From Thermodesulfobacterium hveragerdense DSM 12571 (lineage in GTDB: Bacteria; Desulfobacterota; Thermodesulfobacteria; Thermodesulfobacteriales; Thermodesulfobacteriaceae), in NCBI RefSeq assembly GCF_000423845.1, contig NZ_AUIT01000007.1, forward strand, positions 26,956-90,955: 64,000 bases of DNA, written 5' to 3'. The notes below the pieces were generated by a model. The model saw only the letters and a program-made list of their open reading frames with translations. It ran no database searches and was not told the DNA's origin. A program made the position numbers and the translations under genes. Shown one piece after another: positions 26,833 to 34,825 of this stretch. The first letter of the stretch is position 1. Each line of letters begins with the position of its first letter.

Positions 26833-27896
26833 AACAACTCTAACCAATGCTTTATCTGAGGAGGTGAGCTTAATACCATGTTAAAATTAAGAAAACAACC
26901 GGCACAAAATGTGGCAACAACCTTTACCTTTGTTAGTTTCTGAATCCAAACCCGTTTATATTTTTCCGGAAAACCTTCCCAATAAAGAGAAATCTTTGGG
27001 GAACCACAACAAAACTCACTTACCCTTATTTTATTTTTTACCAAAGAAAACTCTTCTGTCAAGTGGCAAGGAAGATGAAAAAGAACGGAACTATCCTTTG
27101 ATCTCTCAGCTAAAACCTTTAACTCTTCTTCTCCCAAGAAAGAAAGAGCTTTATAGGCAGAAATTCCTCTTTTAGCTAAGTCTAAAAAATCCTTTTCATA
27201 AGAGGTGCCTTCGAAAAACTTAGGATAGACCTTTTTAAACATCCAGAGACAGGTAGCACAGAAAAAAACCACAGGAGAAGTTACTTCTTGCAAAACCTTA
27301 AGGTTTTTTAATGCCCTTTGTTTTACCAAAGAGGGGAATCCCAAGCTAAAAAAGTGAGCCCCACAACATTCAGATTCTTCAACTACCCAAACATTTACTC
27401 CTTTCTTCATTAGCAAACTTAAAAATTTTTCTAAAACCTGAGGATAAAAATGCTTTAAGTCACAAGAAAAATAAACCAATAAATCTGGCTTTCCCTGATT
27501 TTCTTTAAAAGAATAGATCTTGTTAGGGCTAACTTTACCTTTTTCTGATAATATCTTGTCAAACCTGTCTAAAAACCGAAGTTTAGAGAGGGTTTGCAGG
27601 GGATGACCCCCTATAAGGCCAAAGGCTTCTTTCAAAATTATGGGTTCTTTTTTATCCTTTATAAGCTCAAGGCCTGATTCTACAAAACCAACCCTGTTAG
27701 GGCACACCCTTTCACATTTTCCACAGAACAAACAAACCTCAAGAGATTGATGAGGTATTCTTTTTTGAAAAAGAAATAACCTACCTCGCGGAGAATAAGC
27801 CTCAGACCTAAAAACCCTGTAAGTTGGGCAATGAGGAACACATTTGCCACAACGAGTGCAGAGGTTATCGTTGGTGTTTTTTACGGTAGAGGTCAT
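26829..27896 (-). CDS. GlcF-like iron-sulfur oxidoreductase subunit
   Basis: 355 residues. Two 4Fe-4S motifs lie near the N-terminus: CTRCGKCVPHCP and CLFCGKCERVCP. Two CCG (heterodisulfide-reductase/GlpC-like) domains follow, with ESECCGAHFF and a second CCGSP motif plus FCAGCF. Such subunits pass electrons in lactate, glycolate or glycerol-3-phosphate oxidoreductases, or in Hdr-like complexes. No flavoprotein partner is adjacent, so the substrate is unknown. It overlaps the HD nucleotidase by 32 bases. Confidence 0.82.
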   Translation of the reverse strand: MTSTVKNTNDNLCTRCGKCVPHCPTYRVFRSEAYSPRGRLFLFQKRIPHQSLEVCLFCGKCERVCPNRVGFVESGLELIKDKKEPIILKEAFGLIGGHPLQTLSKLRFLDRFDKILSEKGKVSPNKIYSFKENQGKPDLLVYFSCDLKHFYPQVLEKFLSLLMKKGVNVWVVEESECCGAHFFSLGFPSLVKQRALKNLKVLQEVTSPVVFFCATCLWMFKKVYPKFFEGTSYEKDFLDLAKRGISAYKALSFLGEEELKVLAERSKDSSVLFHLPCHLTEEFSLVKNKIRVSEFCCGSPKISLYWEGFPEKYKRVWIQKLTKVKVVATFCAGCFLNFNMVLSSPPQIKHWLELL

Positions 27897-28464
27897 TGTT
27901 TTTTATCAAAAAGTTATACCACCAGCTACACCAATCAGTTTCTAAAATAGTTTCAACCAGAGTTTTAGCCACCTCGGTGATTAACTTTGGTTTAGCATAA
28001 TCGATCCATTTTTGAGCATAAGGGTTATTAAGGTCTCTTTGTTCTTTAAGCTGTATAATAAGGTCGATTATGTCTGCGTCATGAACCAGTCTTGCCTCTA
28101 AAGAGGCTAAGCTTCTATATTCCTTCCATAGATTAAGAACTTCCTCACTTAAAGGGATACCCTGAAAGGCGTCTGCAAGCGCCTTTTTTTCGTCAGTTTG
28201 GTTGTAAAGCTTATTTAAAGCATTAAAATCTCCGGTCCTTGTCTCTGGAAGGTCATGTAGTAAGGCCATTTTAAAAAGTTTTTCTTTATCTACTTTTTCT
28301 TCCACAAGCTCTGAAAGTATCCAGGCAATAAAAGCCACCCCGAAGGAGTGAGAGGCTACATTTTCATGCCCTGTACCAAGATAGGGATATCCTGTCCTTT
28401 CTACTCTTTTGAGAAAGGCTACCTCAAAAAGAAAGTTAGCATATCTACTATAAAAGTCCTTCAT
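27865..28464 (-). CDS. HD domain 5'-nucleotidase (YfbR/HDDC2-like)
   Basis: 199 residues. The HD residues are H in HSFGVAFIAW, HD in LLHDLPETRTGD, and D in LVHDADIIDLI, the pattern of 5'-deoxynucleotidases that dephosphorylate dNMPs. The start overlaps the speB-like gene by 17 bases. The RTGDFNALNK stretch is typical of the family. Substrate specificity is inferred from the family only. Confidence 0.83.
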   Translation of the reverse strand: MKDFYSRYANFLFEVAFLKRVERTGYPYLGTGHENVASHSFGVAFIAWILSELVEEKVDKEKLFKMALLHDLPETRTGDFNALNKLYNQTDEKKALADAFQGIPLSEEVLNLWKEYRSLASLEARLVHDADIIDLIIQLKEQRDLNNPYAQKWIDYAKPKLITEVAKTLVETILETDWCSWWYNFLIKNNDLYRKKHQR

Positions 28465-29314
28465 TTTTAGCGGCTAAATACACAGCTACCTTAAAAATAA
28501 GTTTAGCTGCTAAATATTCTGTAACAGGATTTACAGGGTCTGGCTTTACCTCAACCAAATCCATACCTATCAACCGATGTTTTACCAGGGTTTTAAGGAT
28601 GGTTAACGCTTCCCACCAATCAATCCCTCCTGGCTCAGGGGTTCCAACCCCAGGAGCAAACGCAGGGTCAAACACATCCATATCAAAACTAAGAAAAATA
28701 TAACTATCTTTAACAAAATTTTCTACCTTTCTAAGGCCTTCTTTAAAATCAACCTTTATATCTTTAGCCCAAATGATAGGATAGTTTTCCTGTTTTATAA
28801 ACTCATACTCTTCTTTACATAGGGTACGAATTCCTATGCTCAAAACAGGAACGCCAAGTTCATAAATCTTTCTCATAACTGTAGCATGGGTGAATGAACT
28901 CTGGTTATATCGGTCTCTAAGGTCTAAATGAGCGTCAAGATGAACCACCTTTAACCCGGGAAAACTCTCTTTTAAAACCCTTATACTTCCTAAAGTAACC
29001 GTATGTTCTCCTCCGATAACAATCGGAAATCTGTTAAAGCTAAGGGTTTCTTCTACTTTTTGGGATATCTCTTTTAGCGCCTCTTCAGGGTCAAAGGATA
29101 ACTCCTCTACCGGATAGGTAAAAAAACCTATCTTTTCTGAAGGGTCTAAAAAATATTCTTCGTCAAAAAACTCCATGTTAGGACTTACTTTAAGGATTTC
29201 TAAAGGAGCTTCTTTTGTGCCCTTTTTCCAAGAGGTAGAATACTCGAGAGGAGCTGGGATAAGGGCTACCTTGGCCTGAGGATGGTCAGGTAGCCCTAAA
29301 AAAGAAATTTTCAT
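28448..29314 (-). CDS. speB: Agmatinase / agmatinase-family ureohydrolase (SpeB)
   Basis: 288 residues, binuclear Mn ureohydrolase. Metal-binding motifs: GGEHTVTLG, HLDAHLDLRD and SFDMDVFDPAFAPGVGTPEPGG. It hydrolyses agmatine to putrescine, or a related aminopropylagmatine substrate as in thermophiles. Adjacency to speD (four-base gap) supports a polyamine pathway in which decarboxylated SAM donates aminopropyl groups. The aminopropyltransferase and arginine decarboxylase are not in the window. Confidence 0.92.
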   Translation of the reverse strand: MKISFLGLPDHPQAKVALIPAPLEYSTSWKKGTKEAPLEILKVSPNMEFFDEEYFLDPSEKIGFFTYPVEELSFDPEEALKEISQKVEETLSFNRFPIVIGGEHTVTLGSIRVLKESFPGLKVVHLDAHLDLRDRYNQSSFTHATVMRKIYELGVPVLSIGIRTLCKEEYEFIKQENYPIIWAKDIKVDFKEGLRKVENFVKDSYIFLSFDMDVFDPAFAPGVGTPEPGGIDWWEALTILKTLVKHRLIGMDLVEVKPDPVNPVTEYLAAKLIFKVAVYLAAKNEGLL

Positions 29315-29318
29315 AAAC

Positions 29319-29765
29319 CTATATTATAAGGTCCTTTCTTTCCATCTTGATAAATTTTTCTACTGCCCTGATAGAACGAGGGAACTCAAGCCCTCTGTCA
29401 AAGAACTTTATCTCACTCTTTTGGATTTCAAAAATTTGGGTAACATCACTGATAACCTTGTCAGCATCAAAAGGTTTACAGGAAAATACATCGATACTGA
29501 GATAAAGCTTCTCTGGAAAGGTATGGATGCTTATATGACTTTCTGCGATGATAACAAACCCAGAAATACCCCAGTCCTCAGGCACAGGAGCATAATATTT
29601 AAACACATAGGGAGGCATAATCTTGGTCATTTCTATCTCTTCAGGATATTTACTAAGGAAATTATATATAAAATCTAAATTCATAAGCTTATCTCTATTA
29701 GCACCATAACCATCTATCACCAGATGCTGCCCAAAACCATACTCAAACTTTTCCATTTCTTTCAT
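29319..29765 (-). CDS. speD: S-adenosylmethionine decarboxylase proenzyme (SpeD)
   Basis: 148 residues, somewhat longer than the compact class 1B form. The self-cleavage site is ESHISIHTFPE: cleavage before Ser76 would generate the pyruvoyl group; His81 and Cys96 match the catalytic processing residues. It supplies decarboxylated SAM for spermidine and related polyamines. GGGGGG lies eight bases before ATG 29765 as Shine-Dalgarno. It heads a nine-gene minus-strand run ending at the tRNA nucleotidyltransferase. Confidence 0.95.
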   Translation of the reverse strand: MKEMEKFEYGFGQHLVIDGYGANRDKLMNLDFIYNFLSKYPEEIEMTKIMPPYVFKYYAPVPEDWGISGFVIIAESHISIHTFPEKLYLSIDVFSCKPFDADKVISDVTQIFEIQKSEIKFFDRGLEFPRSIRAVEKFIKMERKDLII

Positions 29766-29814
29766 CTTTATATCCCCCCTAACCTAAGTTATATTAAACC
29801 TTAAGTCGGCTTTT

Positions 29815-29842
29815 AAAATATATCAGAAAAAAATTTTGTCAA
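29815..29842 (-). promoter_or_regulatory. Candidate sigma-70 promoter for speD operon
   Basis: On the minus strand TTGACA (29837-29842), a 16-base spacer and TATTTT (29815-29820), about 50 bases upstream of speD. The -35 is consensus and the -10 is weak. It is the best-placed candidate for the speD-led operon. Confidence 0.4.
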
Positions 29843-29955
29843 GATTTTTCCTGTAAAATTTTGAAAAATTTTTAATTATCTAATAATAACCTGATTAAAA
29901 CCCTAAAAGCTTTAAATTTTTTTGTTTATTCTTTATTTTTTAGTAAAATTTGTCG

Positions 29956-29984
29956 TTGACTTATCAAACTTTAATTTTTATAAT
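29956..29984 (+). promoter_or_regulatory. Near-consensus sigma-70 promoter for M48 protease operon
   Basis: TTGACT (29956-29961), a 17-base spacer and TATAAT (29979-29984). Transcription would start near 29991, leaving a leader of about 75 bases before the protease ATG at 30066. Confidence 0.75.
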
Positions 29985-30065
29985 ATGTTTATTAGTAATT
30001 AACTTTTTGAGTTGTGCCTTGTTTCGAAGTTTTTTTAAAAGTTTTTAATTTTAAACCAATTTTTT

Positions 30066-31367
30066 ATGATTAAAAGTACAAAAGACATGTTTTTAAAAAA
30101 ATTTTTAACAACCATTTACCTGTTTTTGGTGCTTTTTGTTTCTGGTTGTGCCAACTCTAACGGACCTTTTTTAAACTTAATTCCTGAAGAAAAAGAGATA
30201 GAATTAGGGAACCTATATGTCTATCCTGCTATAAATGAATATGATGGGCTTTATCCTGAGAAAATGGTGCAAGAGTATATATCAGGTTTAGGACAAAGGC
30301 TTGCCAGGTTTTCTGAAAGAAAGCTCCCTTATAAATTCTATGTAGTAAACTCTGACGTGGTAAATGCCTTTGCTCTACCAGGAGGTCCGGTGATAGTTAC
30401 CAGAGGTCTACTTTTAACCTTAGACAAAGAAAGTCAGCTTGCAGGAGTTTTAGCACATGAAATAGGACATATAACCGCTAAACATCATGTAAAAATGTTG
30501 GAAAAACAGCTGGCCCTAAACTTTCTTCTTCAAATAGGAAGCCTGTTAGTCCCACAAGACCTTACAGGAGAAATCTTGTTAAGATTGGGGGCTGTGTCTG
30601 CTTCACTACTCCAGCTTAAGTTTAGTAGAGATCAAGAAAAAGAGGCAGACTACTATGGTTTTCTCTTTGCCTATAAAGCAGGATTTTCTCCGCAAGGCAT
30701 GATAGAGGTCTTTGAAAAGTTTAAGCAGATGCAAAAAGAACGCCCTCCGGAATGGCTTTCTACCCACCCCTTACCTGAAACGAGAATTAAAGAAGCTCAA
30801 AACTATATCAACACCTTTAAACCCTCTGGTGCCTTTATCTCTGACACCGAAAAATTTCAAAAAATAAAAAACTTGTTGGTTACCACTAAACCTTCTTACC
30901 AACAAGTATCCAAAGGTAAGGCTGAGTACAAGAAAAAGAACCTCAATTCAGCAGAAGCTTATTTTAAAGAAGCCTTAAGTTTATATCCTCAAAACACTGT
31001 AGCTTTAGTTTATTTAGCTTCTATCAGGTTAGAAAAGAAAGATTTTGAGAGTGCAAAAAACTATGCCATAAAAGCTGTAGAAATAGACCCTAACTTTTTC
31101 TCAGCTCAGCTAATCGCAGGTATTTCCTGCTTCAAGATAGGGGAATTAAGTAATTCCCTTGTTTACTTAGAAAAGGCCTCCCAGCTTATTCCTTTTAACG
31201 GGATTTCTTATTATTATAAAGGCAGGGTTTATGAAACTCAAAAACAATCTTCTTTAGCCTTAAAAAACTATCAAAAAGCTTTAGAATTAGGACCACAACA
31301 AGCCTCTTGGTATTCTGACTGTAAAGCAAGATATCAACGATTGAGGTTTTATTATGAAAATGGATAA
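30066..31367 (+). CDS. M48 family metalloprotease with C-terminal TPR repeats, lipoprotein (BepA-like)
   Basis: 433 residues. Hydrophobic segment at about 13-27 ends in VSGC, a lipobox with Cys28. The zinc motif HEIGH is at 131-135 and the third ligand Glu is in KEADYYGF. Residues about 270-430 contain TPR-like repeats (ALSLYPQNTVALVYLASIRL; YYYKGRVYETQKQSSLALKNYQKALEL). The layout matches BepA/YfgC, periplasmic outer-membrane quality-control proteases. The end overlaps the next gene by 14 bases. Confidence 0.88.
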   Translation: MIKSTKDMFLKKFLTTIYLFLVLFVSGCANSNGPFLNLIPEEKEIELGNLYVYPAINEYDGLYPEKMVQEYISGLGQRLARFSERKLPYKFYVVNSDVVNAFALPGGPVIVTRGLLLTLDKESQLAGVLAHEIGHITAKHHVKMLEKQLALNFLLQIGSLLVPQDLTGEILLRLGAVSASLLQLKFSRDQEKEADYYGFLFAYKAGFSPQGMIEVFEKFKQMQKERPPEWLSTHPLPETRIKEAQNYINTFKPSGAFISDTEKFQKIKNLLVTTKPSYQQVSKGKAEYKKKNLNSAEAYFKEALSLYPQNTVALVYLASIRLEKKDFESAKNYAIKAVEIDPNFFSAQLIAGISCFKIGELSNSLVYLEKASQLIPFNGISYYYKGRVYETQKQSSLALKNYQKALELGPQQASWYSDCKARYQRLRFYYENG

Positions 31368-32265
31368 CTTCTTAGACCTTTTGTTGACCTCTTTACCTTG
31401 GGTTGTAACCTTTAAGACTTCAGGGGTAACCACCTCTATTCTAATACCTCCCTTAGTAGCTTTTGTTATCTCTTTTTTCTCTGCCTCTGGAGGAATAAGC
31501 GGTGCTTTTTTACTTTTACCTTTTCAGATAAGTATCCTTAGGTTTACCACTCCTGCGGTTAGTGCAACCAACCATCTTTTTAACGTGTTTGCCATTCCCT
31601 TCAGGGTCTATAGGTACTGGAAAGAAAGACGTTTTTTCTATCCTTTAACCTTAATAATTTCCATAGGCACCTTACCTGGTGTGATTATAGGATATTTTTT
31701 AAGAATAGCCTTTTTTCAGGAGCTATTAAGATTTAAGCTTTTGGTTGGAGCTGTACTTTTGGTAATAAGCTTAAAGCTTCTTTATGATATCATATTTCCT
31801 CCTAAAAAAGATGCCTCTTTTTCTCCAGAACCTCCAAAACTTCTCCAGTTTAACTGGAAAACCTTAGCATTCATCTATGACCATAAAACCTACCAAGTAA
31901 GTTCTTTAGCTATATCTCTGGTTGCTTTTTTTATAGGGATTATAGGTGGTATTTATGGGATAGGAGGAGGGGCGTTGATGGCCCCTATCTTGCTTGGGTT
32001 TTTTCACCTACCTCCTTACGTGTTTGCTGGGGCCACTCTTTTTGGAACTTGTTTAACCTCAGTCGTGGGAGTATTGGTTTTTACCTTTGGAGGGAATCCA
32101 CCAGACTGGGCGCTTGGAGCTCTTTTAGGTTTAGGAGGAGCAGCTGGACTATATTTAGGAGCTAAAGCCCAAAAAAGAATGCCTCAAAAGCTTATAAGGG
32201 TTATCATAACAGCGTTGGTACTTTTTATAAGCTTAAGATATCTCTATTCTTACTTTATGCGGTAA
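31354..32265 (+). CDS. TSUP (TauE/SafE) family permease
   Basis: 303 residues with about eight hydrophobic helices. Conserved features: FVISFFSASGGISGAFLLLPFQI in the first half and a second, repeated half with FIGIIGGIYGIGGGALMAPILLGF. The TSUP family exports or imports sulfonates, sulfite, sulfur compounds or other organic acids; in a sulfur-metabolising organism a sulfur anion is a reasonable guess but not shown. It starts 14 bases inside the M48 gene and ends overlapping the convergent ahbAB gene by 11 bases. Confidence 0.85.
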   Translation: MKMDNFLDLLLTSLPWVVTFKTSGVTTSILIPPLVAFVISFFSASGGISGAFLLLPFQISILRFTTPAVSATNHLFNVFAIPFRVYRYWKERRFFYPLTLIISIGTLPGVIIGYFLRIAFFQELLRFKLLVGAVLLVISLKLLYDIIFPPKKDASFSPEPPKLLQFNWKTLAFIYDHKTYQVSSLAISLVAFFIGIIGGIYGIGGGALMAPILLGFFHLPPYVFAGATLFGTCLTSVVGVLVFTFGGNPPDWALGALLGLGGAAGLYLGAKAQKRMPQKLIRVIITALVLFISLRYLYSYFMR

Positions 32266-33235
32266 AAACATCGTCATAAAAAAGTTTTAACCTAACCTTT
32301 TTTAATTCTTTTAGTGTAGTAAGCATAAGATATTCGGTGATATCTATCTTTTGAGCCAGTTCTTCTATCAACCTTCTTTCCTCCTCGTTCTTAAAATGAC
32401 ACATCGTATACAGGTTATAATCCCAAAAAGGATAGGTCTTTCTTTCATAACAATGTGTGATAAAGGTTTTGTTGGTAACTTCCTTAACAAAACTTTCTAT
32501 CTTCTTTTGAGGTACCTTCCAGGCTACCATGACGTTGGTTTTATATCCTAAACGGTCATGTTTTACCAAAGCCCCAAACCTTCTTAAACCACCTTGTTTT
32601 TGGACTTCCATCAACCAAGAAAAAATCTCTTCTTCTCTAACACCAAGTTTTTCAGCTATAGGTTTAAAAGGCTCTTTTATCAAAGGAAGAGGCTCTTGAA
32701 GATGTTTGACAAACCAAACATCTTTTTCTGAAAAACTTTCCTCTGTTTGCTTTTGAAACCCTATCTCTTCGTTTTTTTCGTTTTCGTAACCTTCTACCTC
32801 TAAAACCGTAGATATTTTAAAAACCCTTAAAGCAGGTAAAAACAAAAAATCTTCTATTTGGCATCGCTTACAAAGGTTGTCTGCTTCAGTCAAAAGGTCT
32901 TTTCCTGGGGGCACTACCAGAATAAACCAAAGGTTGTAATCATGAGATCTTAAGTAGTTATGACTTACCCCTTGATGGCTGTTTATGATCTCTATTGTCT
33001 GAATAAGGTTTTCTTCCTTAGCCCTTAAGGCAAAAAGCCCAGACCTATGTCCAAAAAAAGAAGGGTTAAAAACTGCAGAAACCTGTCTTATTATTCTCTT
33101 TTCTTGCAACTCTCTAACTTTTTCTAAAAAAAAATCTTCTTCTAAACCAACCTTTTCAGCTAAACGTAAAAAGGGCCTATTTTCTAAGGGAAAATCTTTT
33201 TGGATAACAGAAAGAATCTTTTTCTCAACATCCAT
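32255..33235 (-). CDS. Fused siroheme decarboxylase (AhbA-AhbB type, Lrp-like)
   Basis: 326 residues made of two homologous Lrp/AsnC-like halves (about 1-155 and 170-325). The first half has HNYLRSHDYNLWFIL, the second THCYERKTYPFWDYNLYTM; both match the AhbA/AhbB (NirD/L/G/H-related) signature for siroheme to didecarboxysiroheme conversion in the alternative haem pathway or haem d1 synthesis. In many organisms the halves are separate genes. It begins right after rpoD (three-base gap), an uncommon place. A plain Lrp-type regulator is an alternative but the conserved YERK.YPFWxYNLY stretch argues against it. Confidence 0.83.
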   Translation of the reverse strand: MDVEKKILSVIQKDFPLENRPFLRLAEKVGLEEDFFLEKVRELQEKRIIRQVSAVFNPSFFGHRSGLFALRAKEENLIQTIEIINSHQGVSHNYLRSHDYNLWFILVVPPGKDLLTEADNLCKRCQIEDFLFLPALRVFKISTVLEVEGYENEKNEEIGFQKQTEESFSEKDVWFVKHLQEPLPLIKEPFKPIAEKLGVREEEIFSWLMEVQKQGGLRRFGALVKHDRLGYKTNVMVAWKVPQKKIESFVKEVTNKTFITHCYERKTYPFWDYNLYTMCHFKNEEERRLIEELAQKIDITEYLMLTTLKELKKVRLKLFYDDVFTA

Positions 33236-33238
33236 ACG

Positions 33239-34783
33239 TTAAGAACTATAAATAAGAAAATTCTTTAAAAACTTTATCCTTTGAGGATGTTTAAGTTTAC
33301 GCAGGGCGATGTTTTCTATCTGTCTGATCCTTTCTTTAGTAACCCCAAACTTGTTTCCAACCTCCTCTAAAGTGTAGGATTCTCTTTCACCTATTCCAAA
33401 CCTTAGCCTTATAATTTTTTCCTCCCTGGGGGACAAACTCTTTAGAAGTTCTCTTACTTTTTCTGATAGAGCTTGGTTAAAGGTAATTTCATCAGGTTTT
33501 AAAGCTTTCTGGTCTTCTATGAAATCTCTTAGTGTAGAATCGTCTTCTTCTCCTATGTTAGTTTCCAGAGAAATAGGTTGTTTCATAATTTTGAAGATGT
33601 AGTTAAGTTTTTCTATAGAAAGGCCTGTCTCCTTAGAAAGTTCTTCTAAAGTTGGATCTCTACCATATTCTTGATAAAACTTGTTAGAAATAAGCTTACT
33701 TATTTTGTATATAGTTTCTATTATATGAAGGGGGATCCTTATGGTCCTGGTATTTTCTGCCAGATACCTGGTGATAGACTGTCTTATCCACCAGGTTGCA
33801 TAGGTGCTAAACTTAAATCCTTTTCGGTAATCAAATTTTTCTATGGCTTTAAGAAGACCTATGTTTCCTTCCTGGATTAAATCAGAAAGAAACATCCCTT
33901 TAGGAGAATACTTGCGGGCTATAGAAATGATAAGCCTAAGATTAGATTTTACCAACTCCTCTTTGCAGGCCTTTATAACTTGACAGGCTTTAAAAATCTT
34001 TTCTCCACTTTGGTATACCTTCTCTAAGGGCTCTCCAAAGAATTCATCAAAATGCTTCATAAACTTACAATGTTCGTTTACTTCTTTTACCAGCTTGTCT
34101 AAATCTATCTTATCGATGGAAAATCTTTTTGCTAAACGGAGAAAATTAATCTGTCTTCCGTTAACTGAAAAAATTTTTTCTATCGTGATAGGCTTGATCT
34201 CGTATTTAGTTTGCAGTTTGTTTTTTAATCTGTTTAGGTTGTTAGTCCTGTGATAGGTTTCCAAAATCTCACAACAAAGCTCATCTAACAGCAGTTTGCT
34301 TGGCCTTACTTGATAAACAAGTTCTATGGTCTTTTCCAAAAGCTCAGGTTTAACACCATGAGAGTTAAAAGACTCTAAAATGTCACTTAAGTTTTGTTTT
34401 AAACTTTGTATCCAATGTTCAAAATTTTCTTTATGTTTTTGTAATTCATCACAGTCCTTAAAAAGCAGTCCTAACTTGCCATGTCTTTCTGATTGAATAA
34501 CCAGATGAAAAAACTTGGCAGTAGTAGCATAATAACTGAGGACCTCACTCAATATCTCCCTTTCCTTTTCTTCTATAGTCCTTCCTATCCTTATTTCATC
34601 TTCTTTGGTAAGAAGTTTATGAGAAAAAACTTCCTTAAAATAAATCTTTATAGGGTCTTCGTCTTTAACTCCAGACCTTTTTTCCTCTTCTTCAGGTAGC
34701 CAGAAATTTTCTGAAGAAACCTCCTCTAAGAGCATTTCCTCTTCTTCAAAAAGACAAAAGGTTTTTTTGTTTCGGAGGCTCAT
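33239..34783 (-). CDS. rpoD: RNA polymerase sigma factor RpoD (sigma-70)
   Basis: 514 residues. Region 1.2 is DPIKIYFKEVFSHKLLTKEDEI; regions 2.3-2.4 carry DLIQEGNIGLLKAIEKF and FKFSTYATWWIRQSI, then TRTIRIPLH; region 3 follows; region 4.2 has SYTLEEVGNKFGVTKERIRQIE. The N-terminal region 1.1 is nearly absent (only an acidic 30-residue lead) and a poorly conserved insert of about 200 residues lies between 1.2 and 2. GGAGG precedes the ATG. It sits directly behind dnaG, as in the classic macromolecular-synthesis operon. Confidence 0.93.
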   Translation of the reverse strand: MSLRNKKTFCLFEEEEMLLEEVSSENFWLPEEEEKRSGVKDEDPIKIYFKEVFSHKLLTKEDEIRIGRTIEEKEREILSEVLSYYATTAKFFHLVIQSERHGKLGLLFKDCDELQKHKENFEHWIQSLKQNLSDILESFNSHGVKPELLEKTIELVYQVRPSKLLLDELCCEILETYHRTNNLNRLKNKLQTKYEIKPITIEKIFSVNGRQINFLRLAKRFSIDKIDLDKLVKEVNEHCKFMKHFDEFFGEPLEKVYQSGEKIFKACQVIKACKEELVKSNLRLIISIARKYSPKGMFLSDLIQEGNIGLLKAIEKFDYRKGFKFSTYATWWIRQSITRYLAENTRTIRIPLHIIETIYKISKLISNKFYQEYGRDPTLEELSKETGLSIEKLNYIFKIMKQPISLETNIGEEDDSTLRDFIEDQKALKPDEITFNQALSEKVRELLKSLSPREEKIIRLRFGIGERESYTLEEVGNKFGVTKERIRQIENIALRKLKHPQRIKFLKNFLIYSS

Positions 34784-34825
34784 TCAATCCTCCTTTGTTT
34801 AAAAATTTTTATGCAAACTTTTATT

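Larger units (their letters stand above)
29766..30065. other. Divergent intergenic region, speD / M48 protease
   Basis: About 300 very AT-rich bases with no ORF. It carries the outward promoters listed separately: a consensus-like promoter to the right and a weaker candidate to the left. I saw no other structured element, operator or RNA gene in it. Confidence 0.6.

Noticed and set aside
26909..27175. Plus-strand ORF of 88 codons opposite the GlcF-like gene
   Set aside because: Antisense to a gene with four cysteine motifs; no ribosome-binding site and no family.
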